From assembly GCA_004431415.1 (NCBI GenBank), contig QPMI01000187.1:1-54417 (forward strand): a stretch of DNA of 54,417 nt, given 5' to 3'. The notes beneath the pieces are model-generated. The model ran no database searches, was not told the DNA's origin, and saw nothing but the letters and a program-made list of their open reading frames with translations. A program made the translations under genes and the position numbers. Below, one piece after another: positions 1-10,922 of the stretch. Position 1 is the stretch's first letter, and each line of letters starts with the position of its first letter. Source of the DNA: Cyanophora paradoxa. Taxonomy: Eukaryota > Glaucocystophyceae > Cyanophorales > Cyanophoraceae.

Positions 1-1249
1 CTGACAATGACGAAGATCCCAAGCCCCAGCACAATCGCTATCTCGTGCTTCGATGAACCGACTCCATTGTGAATCCAGAGCCATCCGGCCTTGGCGAAGA
101 AACGCGAAGATCTGACTGAAAAGAAGAGACCAGTTGAATACGTGCGCTCTTTCGATTTGATCCACACTGAATGATCCAGCGCCATCTGGGACGTGCATGT
201 GCGAATTGCAATCATATGCATGTACACGTAAATCAGATTCGAGCCTCTCGACTTCTCCGTCTGGCAGGTCGGCACACGCCCTGCCAGATCAGAAAGATCG
301 ACAGCTTCAGACACAGAGCCGGCAGGCAGCGATGAAGGCAACGCCGCGCATTCGCACCGGAAAGCACGCAAGGCTAGAGGACGACCGTGAAGCTGAACTA
401 GGCCTATCAGAAGAAGGCACACTTGCTTGTTTGGGTCAGCGAAGTTCACGGGGTCCGTTGCGATGATTGCTCTGCGAGTAAGAACGAGTAAGAACGCCAA
501 ACTGCACTTGCTCGAGCTCTGCTGCGCCTGTTACCTAAGCGTAGCATTGATGGCGGCTGACGCTGCCGACAAGGCTGCCATAGTCGACTTCGATGCCTGT
601 AATTCAAGAAGGGCAGCATGTGGGTTCTGCGTATGGCAGTCTAGATCTGTTTGGCACGTCGTTTCTGTGGCGTTTACATACCGTCGTATCCAGTCGCCGC
701 ATATCTGGGGGCAGGGGCTCTGCGGCACCGCGAAAACGTCAGCAATCATCCCCGCACTTCTTTGCAGTTCGCGGTATCGCGGTTCCCGGGGAAAAGCTAA
801 AGAAGTACCATGCCAGTGACGACTCAAGCAGTCAGAGTCAAAGAAAGGCTCTCTGAAGCTGTTCATCGCGCCGCCAAAGGCAGCCGCTGCGCGCTACGGT
901 GGCCACGGCCGAGGCACGGCGCGCAAGGGGGGTACAGAGTTCGTCTGCCGGTCGACGTCGTCAAGACGGTAGAACAGAATGCTAAGAGCAAAACAGGTCC
1001 GTACACAAGAACAGAGCTTGCCTACACAACCACCCGCAGCTCTCTCGGCGCCGGCCGTGCTCTCTCGGCGCCGGCCAGCTCTCCCGGCCGTGCTTCTATC
1101 GCAACTAGCATGCGTAGCGCGATTGCGGCGTGTGCGCATGCCCACATCTCTGACCTCTCCAACGCGCTTGGGCGCCTTCCAGAGTTCGAATGAGGAGGTT
1201 TTGTTCCAGAAGCGCATGTGCGAGCTCCTGAAGCCGATCGGCTCTGGTC
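1..1249. other. No supported gene; scattered short ORFs only
   Basis: I find no recognisable domain here. Open frames up to about 140 codons occur on both strands, but they overlap each other and have no family signature, as expected of moderately GC-rich non-coding sequence. A short repeated string (gctctctcggcgccggcc) occurs twice in tandem near 1040-1077. Exons of a gene that starts to the left of the window cannot be excluded. Confidence 0.4.
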
Positions 1250-1440
1250 TTGCGGCTTTCCCAAAAGGAACATGAACTGCCCCCACCGGACGCTCCGCTC
1301 GAAACCTACAAGAAGCGCCAAGCGGCACTGCTCGGCCGGCTCCGCATGATCCCAGGTGCTCCCGAGCGGTTTCGAGAAGTCCTCAAACAATGGGAGGCTG
1401 CAAGAATCCAGTCAGGCCGCGGCGTACCGGCCGCGGTACG
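1250..1440 (+). CDS. Possible exon of an unidentified protein
   Basis: About 55 codons read as an amphipathic, charged protein segment (Pro-rich start, then a helix-like stretch with Lys, Arg and Leu, ending near a GTACCG that could be a splice donor). There is no family match that I recognise. It lies on the same strand as the DOT1-like exons that begin about 0.9 kb downstream and could belong to that gene or to a separate one. The case rests only on protein-like composition. Confidence 0.22.
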
Positions 1441-2324
1441 TGCATGTACATGTGGATACGCTATGCACGCCCTTCACACACGCGTGGCCACATGTACAGG
1501 ACCAGAACCAGAGCGGGAAGCCTTTCTTACTCAAGGCAACCTCACGCCATACCTTCGCTTTGAAATCTGAGCTTCCATCGCAGTGCCGTACGAGCTCGGT
1601 CCGTGCACGTGGTTGGCTGCCTGCTTGCAATTTGCTGTGTCTAGAGCTTCTTTACTTCAAAAGCTTCTTCCCTTCAATGAGCTTCTTTCTACGCAGCTTC
1701 TTAGCTTACAGCTTCTTACTCTTACTTCTTACTTCTTATTGCTTCTTATATCCGGCTCCCCCCGCTATCCGGCTCCCCCGCCTCCGGCTCCAGGATCCGC
1801 GCACACCTTTCTGCCCTCCGGGCCAGTTGGTGCCACGAGCTCGTCCGTTCTTAGAAACCAGCGATTGAGCGTCCTCCAGCAATCTAGATCTGAGCTTCGC
1901 GCAGCATGGGACCCCCCAAGTCCTTCACGTGAATCTGACCATCTGAGAGTGAGCGGCCATTCTAAACTTGACTGTGCGGGCTTCTTCTTATCCTCGCAGC
2001 CCTCCGTCGCACCGCGTTCTCCGAGGACGCCGCCAGTCTTGTTCGGGCAGCAGCTCGAGGAAACAGGGCATTCTCTCCACGCTCTCATGTGCGAAAGAAA
2101 AGCTGCATCTGCCCGTGTGCTCGGGCTTCATCCGCGCTTTTTAATCGAATGCAGCACCGTACGCTTCCTCGAGCTCGAGCTCATCGAGTGACGGCGACGA
2201 CGATGCTCCTCAGCTGCCAACAGATTTCTTCGCATCCTTCGGTGTGAAAACAGACGACGCCCTCCACAGGAAGGTAATCTTCAACCTTCTCTGCACACCT
2301 GTTGTCATCCCATCATCTTTGCAG
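1441..2324. other. Intergenic or intronic; pyrimidine-rich, no gene seen
   Basis: The stretch from about 1620 to 1760 is dominated by iterated cttctt/gcttctta, a degenerate polypyrimidine repeat, followed by a short ccggctcccc doublet. The long frames across it are low-complexity Leu/Ser/Phe translations of the repeat, and I do not treat them as genes. Confidence 0.4.
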
Positions 2325-4572
2325 GTCATATCAGACATCACTGCTGAAGCCGCCAATGTCGTTCTCGATATGCTGGAAAACGCGAATTTTCCTTCTGTGA
2401 ATGTCGGCCATCGGCAAACCCCGCCGAACTTTCTGGATTGGGTAAAGAAGCTTTCGACATCGAGCTCGCGTGCCCTATTGAAGTATGCCGAGACGGTCGC
2501 CAGCGACTGGCTTCTAGCTCTGAAGATCAGACTCCCTGGCGATTCCGAGGAACTTCGTAAACTTCACTTGCGGTCTCTTGATCGTACCAGACCGATTTTT
2601 CGTACGGTGAACAGTCAGCGAGCGATGAGTCCGAAAGCGAGCGCTTATTCCAGGCGGAAGAGCAGCTGCAGCTTCCAGGCGGAAGCAGTTCTTCCAACAG
2701 CTCTCCGGCACGGAATTCGCCAACCTGCCATGAGAATCGTGATCATGATCATGAGTTCCCACGCCCTTTAGCTGCACATCGGCCCGTCACCGTCAAACGG
2801 CGCCGGAAGAGCATGCGCAGCGACCTACCGCAGCAGCCCAGTACGGATCGGCCTAAAACGCATCCACAGTTGAGCAACTGGAGGGTGTCGTGGTACCGGT
2901 ACGCTATCAAGAATTCGAAGGACCCTTCCGCTCGCACACCGTCTGGTCGACTTCCGAACACGCATCAAATTTGGGCTTACCTTACTCAGAATATACCGGT
3001 GAGCATATGCATGAATCATGGCTCATGTTTCCATCTCTGAACTGATACCCCGCGTGTCAGGCGTTGATTTCGGACCAGAGCCTGGCCAGGGAATTAAAAG
3101 AACGCGTTCAGCCGGAAACGACTCAGCAATAGACTTCAGCCAGAAGCCATACGGCGCGAACGACGATCCCAATTCCTCAGACGCATCTGTTGACTCCAGT
3201 GCATCGCGCACCACGGCCAGCAGCGGTGGCAGGCGTCAGGCTGCAGCGAGAGTCCTCCAATCTTTAGCTTCAGCTCCGTATGTCGGTTCGAGCGTCTTAA
3301 ATGTTTCTGGTTTTTTTTAATTCTGAGTGATTCGAAGGCGACAAGCCAGTGAAGCGCAAGAAGCGAGAAAACGAAGTCGCCCCGCTTGTCGTTTCTTGCT
3401 CCCGTGGCATGATTGAATTCAGTCGATGTGACAACTTTCCACGGCGCTGGCAACTCGCGGCTGAGGTTGTCACAAATGGTCGCTATGCGGATGAAGCTGG
3501 AGCGGTGTACGATATGCGTTTTCATATCCGGAAGGAGAGTCTGCCCAGCATTCTGAAGAAACAAGACAACATGAAAGCCTCATCCATTGGATCGCTCTCT
3601 CGATCTTTGAATTATGGCGAGCTCGGCCTCGTTGACATCAAAACGATAGCAGAGTTCATTTCCGGGGGGTCTTGCCGGAAGGGAACTCGACTTTGGAGCT
3701 GGACTCGCCAGAGGTTGTGATTGCGGACATAGGAGCAGGTTCAGGTGGCGTTCTGAGGCAGCTCAGCCTCATATTTGCTCTCATGGAGAGGCAGCTTCCA
3801 TTTCGTCTGAAGAAACTCGTCGGATTCGAAATCTTGCAGATGTTTCTCGCAAGCTTCAAAAAACTTCAGATATCCTTTCTTCAGCAGTGCCGATCCGTTA
3901 TGTTCAGCGAATTCCCAGAAGTGATTGCGTTGCTCGAGGCGTATACACAACGCACAGAGCTGGTTATCGGCGAAGCCGGGCTTGCCGACTTCGGAAGTCT
4001 GGGGTGAGCTCCCTTTTTTCTTACATATGGATTCCACCTACTTCTCTGTTTAATGTGATGAATGCAGAATTACGCACGCTGTTATTAGTGATCAAGTGAT
4101 GGAACACGATATTCGCGAATCAATCTTCGTCCGTCTTGCGGTTCAGTGCGCCTCGGGCTTCCTGGTGGGTCCAAGTTGCTGTCTTTTTTACTCTAAGCAA
4201 AGCTGTTTTGACATCCTGTTTTTCCAAAAGATACTTTCCCATCATCCATGGTCGGAACGCGATGTGCATCACTGCAGACTTCTTGGTCGTTTCAATTACC
4301 TGGGAATTCTCAGCTGCGCCAACAAGGTGATCGACGGGAATTCAGATTCAGTTTCAAGGCAGGCAAGGCTTCGGCCACGAACTGTCCCTCAAGGATTGTA
4401 CTCAACGTACAACGTGGACGCATTTCACGTGTTTCGCCTCGAACCAGAACGACTTGAGCGTCCGCTTGCTGACGTGCCGGAGTTGCCGGAATTCACGGGA
4501 GGCTTCGCTTTTCTTCCAGAGCACACGCTGGGTGACCCTTTCAATGACATCCACATGCAGAATTGTGCGTAA
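2325..4572 (+). CDS. DOT1-like histone methyltransferase, multi-exon (approximate)
   Basis: The exon at 3338-4003 carries a NYGEL motif followed after about 40 residues by VIADIGAGSGG and then LVGFEI. This order (YGEL, the SAM-binding D-x-G-x-GSG motif I, then a GfEi motif) is characteristic of DOT1-type H3K79 methyltransferases. A GT-AG intron at 4004-4067 joins in frame to a segment with VISDQVMEHDIRE, which fits the DOT1 substrate-loop region. Further exons at 4281-4327 and about 4375-4572 join in phase and reach a stop. Upstream exons (2325 onward, and 2591-2998, rich in Ser/Glu and then Lys/Arg) look like a disordered, basic N-terminal arm, but their phases do not all agree, so the 5' structure is uncertain. 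The frame changes by one base at a G6 run, 3664-3669, between YGEL and motif I. This could be a tiny intron, an assembly error or a disabling mutation. A generic Rossmann methyltransferase is the main alternative. Confidence 0.55.
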
Positions 4573-4699
4573 TGATCATCTCAAAGTCTTCCATTGCCTA
4601 ATTTCGAGCATAATTATAAACAGTTTTGGAGATTGTTGGTGCGAAACAGTTGATGCGTCAACTTGGAATCCGACCCTAGAATTCCATGGAAATGTCGTT

Positions 4700-5662
4700 G
4701 AGAGCATTGTCTCCAAGATTGCATCTCTGGAACGGCACCGCAAACCAGCGCCCGGGTCGCCTTCGTATTGGAAGAGGCATTCCACTGGTAATCTATTTCT
4801 TTTAACGTATAACAATATCGTTTCGCTTATTTTTTTCATCGCAAAGGACTGCTCACGTGCTTTTGAGTTTCTCGGATGGGCCGGGAATGGTTTTTTACGA
4901 TTCTCTTGGGACCTACTTTCAAAACTCGGCTGTCATCGCTGGTGAGATGCTTTCGAGCATGCGAGGATGTGACCGCTGGTTGCCGGAAACACGACTTGAG
5001 GACCGTGTCTGTCGAATCGATTTATTTCCCTGCTCCACGTCAACTGCTCAGGACGCGTTCACATTGTCGGTCGGCATTTCAATTGCTCGCATTGCTGAAA
5101 TTTACCGGTACTGAAGGCTTAACGGCAGTGCGGAGTCCATGCAGGCGACTTCTTACTCCAGTTGTCTGAATGTCTGAACGACATTCTCGACGCGTCTGGC
5201 GCCGTTAGGCCTCCGACGTTGCAGATGTGGTACCCAACAGGGCAGCTGCATGAGGAAGAATACGAGAAGCAGGCTTCGTACACGTATCCGATTTCTCTCG
5301 AAGAATTCAAGGAGAAACTTACTCTGCACCTTATGGCGCGTTTCATCAATCACGATATCACGGCTTCCCCTGAAGAGCACATCAAAGAACTTGAACTCAG
5401 GTTCGGGAGGGTTCAGCTTCGTATTCTTCCTTTTCATGTGCTCGTTTGCAGGTACATCTCGGAAGTCCGAGCTCAGAACTCCAGAATTGAGTCCTCTCCG
5501 CACATCCTGGAACACGTTCAGAAACTTTATCATACTCGCCCTCCAAACCAGGCCCGAATTTCACATGATGGATCGGAGCTGGCAAAAAAGCGGATGAATG
5601 AGGTTATCAAGGCTTACAATTCTAACTTCCAGTTTCCACATATTCCAAAAGCCGGTTCGTGA
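4700..5662 (+). CDS. C48/Ulp1-like cysteine protease fold, multi-exon, catalytic Cys apparently missing
   Basis: Splicing a GT-AG intron at about 4787-4847 puts FHWTAHVLLSF directly before VFYDSLG. A His-Trp followed by a hydrophobic strand and a YDSL motif is the His/Asp part of the C48 (SUMO protease-like) active site. About 55 residues later comes STAQDAFTLSVGIS, which has the oxyanion Gln at the expected distance from the nucleophile. Six residues after that Gln, where C48 enzymes have Cys-Gly, this sequence has Ser-Val. The exon then splices at about 5110-5152 into a helical C-terminal region (GDFLLQLSECLNDIL onward, with another intron near 5404-5451) and ends in a clear stop at 5660-5662. 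C48 domains are frequent in CACTA and Mutator-type transposons, which fits the neighbourhood. It could be part of the DOT1-like transcript. The assignment is from motif spacing only. Confidence 0.38.
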
Positions 5663-5734
5663 GCGTTGTTCTAGCGCTGTTCGATTTTTGACCGCGCTGT
5701 TCCGCGCGGCAGTGAGAGAACAACTGAGCCATGA

Positions 5735-6331
5735 TTGCTGCGTCTGCTTCGGGCCACGGGGTCACGTCTGCTTCTTTGCCGCGATTCTCCTGCTTGCCAC
5801 AACATTGTTTCCGAATACCAGTGCACTCCTTTCAACTGCTCTTATGGCACTACCGATTGCGGAAATCGGAACTTCAAGATCGTGGGTCAGTCTTCAAGTA
5901 TTTCCGTGGAAGTTTTCGACGAGCAGAATGACTGTGGTGTTGGCATCCGGAACCGAAGTGGGCCCCCAGAATACGAGCAGGCATGTTTTTGGGAGAGCTT
6001 CTGGGGAACAAATGCAACAGGTCCAGAGCAAGTTCCCGGTCGAAAGCTACGCGGCTCACAACGCATGTTCGACTGAAACATCTTCTCAACTGGTTATTCC
6101 GTTCTTTCTTCCAATTACAAGTACCCTTCCTACTTGCTTGAACAGGCCTGCGCGTGCAGGTTGCTGGATATGGCAGCCGGGGGCTGGCCAGTGCTGCAGA
6201 ATCACAGCTGCAAACCGAACGTCGAGCTTCGACCAGTGATGGTTGGTGACAGATATCGTTTTGGGTTTTATGCTTTGTTAGACATTGAGCCAGGTGATCC
6301 CCTCACGTGGAAGTATTCGGTACGTGCTTGA
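5735..6331 (+). CDS. SET-domain protein with AWS/pre-SET-like cysteine cluster, multi-exon
   Basis: The first half shows ACHNIVSEYQC, then NCSYG and DCGNRNF. This cysteine spacing and the C-x-NR-x-F ending are typical of the AWS (pre-SET) zinc cluster of SET2/ASH1-type histone lysine methyltransferases. A stretch ending in DCGVGIR follows, comparable to the start of the SET fold. After one or more short introns (a MFLGELLG segment near 5981 resembles the next SET strand) the C-terminal exon 6134-6331 has VLQNHSCKPN. That is the NHSC-x-PN catalytic and knot motif. It is followed by FYALLDIEPGDPLTWKYS, matching the conserved Ile-x-x-Gly-x-x-Leu-Thr ending, with WKYS where most SET domains have YDY. 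The introns between 5930 and 6150 are not resolved, and no post-SET cysteines are visible. The coding frame ends at 6329-6331. Confidence 0.6.
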
Positions 6332-6701
6332 CGTAGTCACATTCCCACATTCTTCGAATTCACGACCTCCGGGCCTCCAGTCGGAACCCCTCGACGACAG
6401 CAGCCAAGAGCAAATATGCAAATGCCCGAGTGCCGCCGACCCAATTGCAAAAGGCCGAATCGCATCTATGTGTAGGGGAGAATGTAGCTTTATTAGGAAT
6501 TAGGAGAGTAGCTTTTTGAGGAATTAGGAAGTAATAGATTTGAATTGATGAGGAAGCAACTGCGCCTGCAGGCATTCACACGTGCACGCGCATGCACGCA
6601 CGTCATGATCATCATGTGCATAAGCCGTCCTCGCTGATCATGAGGGGACAGAGGCATAATTAAATATTAATCGTCGTAGTGGCTCCGGCCCATCATGCGG
6701 A

Positions 6702-6986
6702 TCTCGAGGCTCGAGCTCCCATCATCAGCGCCGTGTGTCTTCTAGGCTGGGCCAAAAAAAAAAAAAAAGTCTTCTAGGCTGGGCCCGGAGGGTTGCTTGC
6801 TACGAGACACGAGCTTTTTGATCATGACTGGCCATGCGTCGAGCTCGCCGAGTCGCCCTGGTACCGAGGCCTGAGGCTTCATGATCACGAGCTCGATGGG
6901 CTCATGATCAGAAGAATCATGATTGTGTGCTTTATCACCAGGACCGGATCCGAAAGGCCCGGGCCTCCGAGGCTCTGCGGCTGCAT
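6702..6986. repeat. Direct repeat, copy 1 (285 bp, contains an A15 insertion)
   Basis: This copy matches the one at 7161-7413 base for base with a single visible substitution (ctcgatggg against ctcgaaggg). It has one extra 32-base block at about 6754-6785, made of fifteen A and a second copy of gtcttctaggctgggcc. Subtracting that block gives exactly the 253-bp length of copy 2. Confidence 0.9.
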
Positions 6987-7160
6987 TAAGTCATGATCAG
7001 GGATCCGGAGCCTCAAAGGGAGCTGCCGAGGCCTGAGCCCAGTGAGGCTCAGCGGCGTCATGATCCGATGCACATGATCACAAGCTCGAGCTCCGAGGCT
7101 CTCAGATCTAGAGTCTATGACCAGCGCATGTCCCCTGGCCTCAAAGGAGGCCTGAGGCTT

Positions 7161-7413
7161 TCTCGAGGCTCGAGCTCCCATCATCAGCGCCGTGTGTCTT
7201 CTAGGCTGGGCCCGGAGGGTTGCTTGCTACGAGACACGAGCTTTTTGATCATGACTGGCCATGCGTCGAGCTCGCCGAGTCGCCCTGGTACCGAGGCCTG
7301 AGGCTTCATGATCACGAGCTCGAAGGGCTCATGATCAGAAGAATCATGATTGTGTGCTTTATCACCAGGACCGGATCCGAAAGGCCCGGGCCTCCGAGGC
7401 TCTGCGGCTGCAT
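7161..7413. repeat. Direct repeat, copy 2 (253 bp)
   Basis: Second copy of the 6702-6986 block in the same orientation. It begins tctcgaggctcgagctccc and ends ggctctgcggctgcat. Near identity implies a recent duplication or gene conversion. The 174 bp between the copies is made of related, palindromic sequence. Confidence 0.9.
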
Positions 7414-7489
7414 GCCGCAGGCCACAAGAAATAATAAATTTGTTACAAGCTAATTATTTGCATAAATGACGTCTTGCGCATGCAGCTGT

Positions 7490-8420
7490 AGGCTACGTTT
7501 TACGCAGGGACGTGAACGGCAGCCGCTCGCCAAGAAAGTTCCTAACCTCTCCCTTATCTGGGAAGCACTGCTGAGCTCTGATAAGGTGATCGATTGTTGG
7601 GTTAGGGAGCACACGCTCGAATTGCGACGATGTGTGGTCGGGGAGAGGCATCAGGCGCCAAGGCTCGATGGTGTCAGGCCACACCCAACGACAGAGAGGG
7701 TCCTCTTTGGTGATGTCGATTCGGTCGCAGTTCAAGTTGGGCATAAACGAGCAAGCTGAGAAGGGTAGACCGCAGCTCGAATGATGCGAAACGCACCCCC
7801 GGGTGCCTTTGCGTGGGCGAACTCGAAAAGGCCTCTGGCACGAGCATAGCGCCGGACCGGCTCTCGCCGGTCAGGATGCGCTTGGATCTCCTCGGCGCTG
7901 AGGTAACCCATTCGCCCGAGGGGAATGATAGGGTAGGGATGGCCCCCCTCGTCGCAGAGCTGCCGTCGGGGAACCATCGCGATAAAGGACATGAATGAGC
8001 TGTCGTGCTTGTCGGTTGAGAGTTCGCTGGAAATGAACAGGTGGTGGTTGGCGTAAAAGCAAGGATACATAGTTCCCTTTCGAGGTGGGACGCCAATCCA
8101 TTCTCGAGGCATGCTGGAGAAGTGCGGATCCATCGGACGCCAGGGCCCAGCCTCCGGCAATACAGGTTCTATCGTGTATTCCCAGCTCGGCCTGGGTGCG
8201 CATGCTGATCATGATCACGAAGAAACAAACAAGGGGCGGATCGATATCCGGATGGTTCGAACCAGGTGCCTTTAGTCTCTATGAATCGCTCTCGCTCGTC
8301 AACGTAGAGGTCGAAGAAAACGGCCAGATACGGGGGATTTCCGAACAGCTCCTCCCGCTCGCAAAACGAAGAGATTAAGCCACCGTACTCTTCATCGTGA
8401 TTGTCATCACTGTGCAGAAT
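7490..8420 (-). CDS. Unidentified multi-exon gene
   Basis: Three minus-strand segments read as normal protein. The first, at about 8420-8215, has YGGLISSF and an FFDLYVDERERF stretch. The second, 8160-7740, contains MYPCFYANHH and a Pro/Arg-rich middle. The third, 7744-7493, includes DRIDITKEDPLCRWVW and ends near the palindrome-rich repeats. They sit in different frames and need short introns. I do not recognise a family. The gene could be the 3' end of the transposase-like gene to its right or an independent passenger gene. Confidence 0.35.
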
Positions 8421-8452
8421 TAATGCGAGTTTGTCATCAATGTGGGGCAGAT

Positions 8453-10620
8453 CTAGACTCTAGATCTGCAGCTGGCGGCGGCAATTGCGAATTCGAATTT
8501 CGAACCTTCCTTCAAGAATGAACCCAGCTCTGGTTTGGTTTTCTTACTGTATTCGACGCCAGCTGTGTGAATATCGTAGCTGTAGCCACGTTTGCCCTTC
8601 CGAATGGCACCGGCTTTTTCCGTGTCAAGAAGGTGTGGAATTTTGTTCAAGAACTCGCTTGTTGCATGCTGCAGGACGGCAAGGGCTCCCATTTCCTGCA
8701 AACAAAATCCGTTCAAACGTCTCCAATACCGAAATTCAATATGCATTGCAATAGATATTTTCACAACTTGCCTGCGTTCGTCGGGCCGCACTCGTTATCA
8801 GAGATGATTGTGCCCCGATTCCTGCAGTAACTTTCACATTGTGACCGCCCCGCTCCGTTCCACGGGAAGAAACTGCTGGCGCCGGCCCCAGCTCGATGCA
8901 TCCGTCCACTCTTCGCACATTTAAGCCGATTGCAGGCAAGCTACAGCCAATGGTTCGCGCACGCATCAACAACGAGAGCTGCATACATTGTCCAGAACGG
9001 CACGGGTACGTAGTGACGTTCGGCACCCCTTGTAAGAACTGCTAGTTTGCGGAGTTCAAGCAAGAAGTCCGGATAAACAATCTGTTACAACGTCACGGAC
9101 GTGTCGGAGCCTTTGCTTTCTCAACGTTACCTTCGATCCAATGCCGTGCAGGACGTCCAGTTGATTGATTACGAGGATCCGATAGAGGCAATTCTGTTTA
9201 TCCATATCCGCATCAAGACACATGCGAAGAATGTCGCCTGCCACGTCTGCAATAGCGAACTTTTGAAAGTTTCGTCCAGTCCGTAAAAACGACGGTTCGT
9301 CCATCTGCACACATGGTTACTCCTGCTAGTCCTAATTATAAACATCAAAGTTCGCTCTTCTCGATTTGTAATTGCGAACTTCACTTAAATTGGGTCTGGC
9401 GAATTTAATTCTTACCGTTGTTCCTGAAAAGTGCGGATATCGTGCGCGCCTTGCAACACGCTCGATAGCATCGTACAGCCGTTCAGTGGCTTCCCAGGCA
9501 AACGGCGCGTTATCTTCGAGTTCCGCGACAAGGTCGACTGGCTGGCGTGGAGGAGGCTTGCCATTTCGGAGAGCTGCTTCGTAAAGTCGCCGATCCTTTT
9601 CCATCTTTTGCTCTGCGCAGCGTATTTCCGCTTCGCTTGGCGCCCTGTAAAGGACAAGAACATCCATGTTGATGCTTAACCTTCGCATTGACGAAAGTAA
9701 TTAAGTAAGTGGTTGTACGTTGCAAATCAACCACGAATGGAAGTTGGAAGATGCAACGACACACTGAATCGAGGTAGGACTGAGCTTATCACCATTATTC
9801 GCGTTGCCGCGAAGATAGTTGAAGACATCCGCCAGACGGTTTTTGACGAGGTGGAATTCGTCAGTATGCCGCGCCCCTGAACGGTCAACACCCATGTCGA
9901 AATTCAGCTCGCCATGCCGCAGGAACTCCCAGTCGCTCTCGCTGAAGTCGCATAGGGGGCCGAGCCGAAAGTGTGGCCATTCCGCTAAAGTCGGCAAGCC
10001 TTGAACGCCTGGTCAGAGACAATTCAATGGACGGCGCGTTCGAAGGATGTTCACTTATATCCATTCTAAAAGGTTTACCGAAGGTTTTCGTTTTCACAAA
10101 TTGAACAAAAGCTGTTTGCGTAATCTCTTTCCGAAACCATCTTTGGCGTTGGATCTCTACAGCATGTCCGTCGGCTCGCTGTACCGAAGGGTGTCAGAAC
10201 AGCTGCAGTGGGAACGTTTCAGTCCGTCGGCTCGATGCACCATGCAGTAGTCCGTTCGGGCAGATGGGGGTCTATCATGATCCTTGGTCAGTACGCACAA
10301 CTCCCGCATCCAGTGTTTGAGCGGGAGATCGTGTGCTTGAAACATGTTTTTCCCGGCGGTTTTGCTCTGCGCTTTCCAGAAATCCACCTTCCGAAGCGGA
10401 TGGCCGTGCTCGCCACTGTGCGACGCTGCAGAAAGTTTAGGTTTCTGTCCCGGAATACAAAGCCGCGCAAGGATGCGTTACGCGAACTTATCATAAATGC
10501 CGTTGCGCATCCGGGGAGGTCATCGATATTGAGAGCCATTGTGAAATATGCTTTGTCAGTTTTGCCGGTGAGAGGATTGCAAAACCCCACTCTGCTCAAC
10601 GGTATTGAATGATTGAAAGA
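8453..10620 (-). CDS. Exons probably continuing the transposase-like gene
   Basis: Several minus-strand segments look coding and are flanked by plausible splice sites. About 10,590-10,330 has the string ALNIDDLPG, faintly like the NLP region of Tnp2 transposases. Also 9997-9790 (EWPHFRLGPLCDF, ending at a GTGATA donor), 9688-9420 (charged helical, ending at GTAAGA), 9310-9130 (FAIADVAGDILRMC, ending at GTAACG) and 8712-8453, which starts after TTGTTTGCAG and runs to a stop. No catalytic DDE residues can be assigned with confidence. Continuity with the upstream zinc-cluster exons rests on same strand, spacing and absence of another start. Confidence 0.35.
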
Positions 10621-10922
10621 AAGAGACAGATTATAAGGCATGCAAACCCTTGGCTTTCGGGAGCGGGGACTCCTGGGGCGGCGGCTGGTTGGCAACAAGC
10701 CACGGTGTAAGGAATACGCGGAACATTCCATCGAAGTTTCTCGGCTTCCCATCCATGAGAAAAACAAGGCGTTGCATTGCTGTTCTGAGCGAAACGGGGT
10801 GAGACAAGTGGCGAAAAAGCGGAAAGCGAGATAATGATCACGCACCGCCAATTAGGATGCGCAGACATAGGTATCACAAACACAGGGGTGAAAGAGCCGC
10901 CGTGGGACCTAGAAACACGACA

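Larger units (their letters stand above)
6332..7489. other. Non-coding, palindrome-rich region carrying a direct duplication
   Basis: No gene is supported. The interval is saturated with catgatca/tgatcatg, ggcctgaggc and cgagctcg strings and contains the two copies of the duplication listed separately. Open frames inside the two copies are nearly identical to each other only because the DNA is duplicated. Confidence 0.6.

Noticed and set aside
7220-7453. Gene encoding a MLATRHELFDHDW protein present in two copies
   Set aside because: Both ORFs fall inside the duplicated palindrome-rich DNA, and the reading frame has no domain or splice support. Identity reflects DNA duplication.
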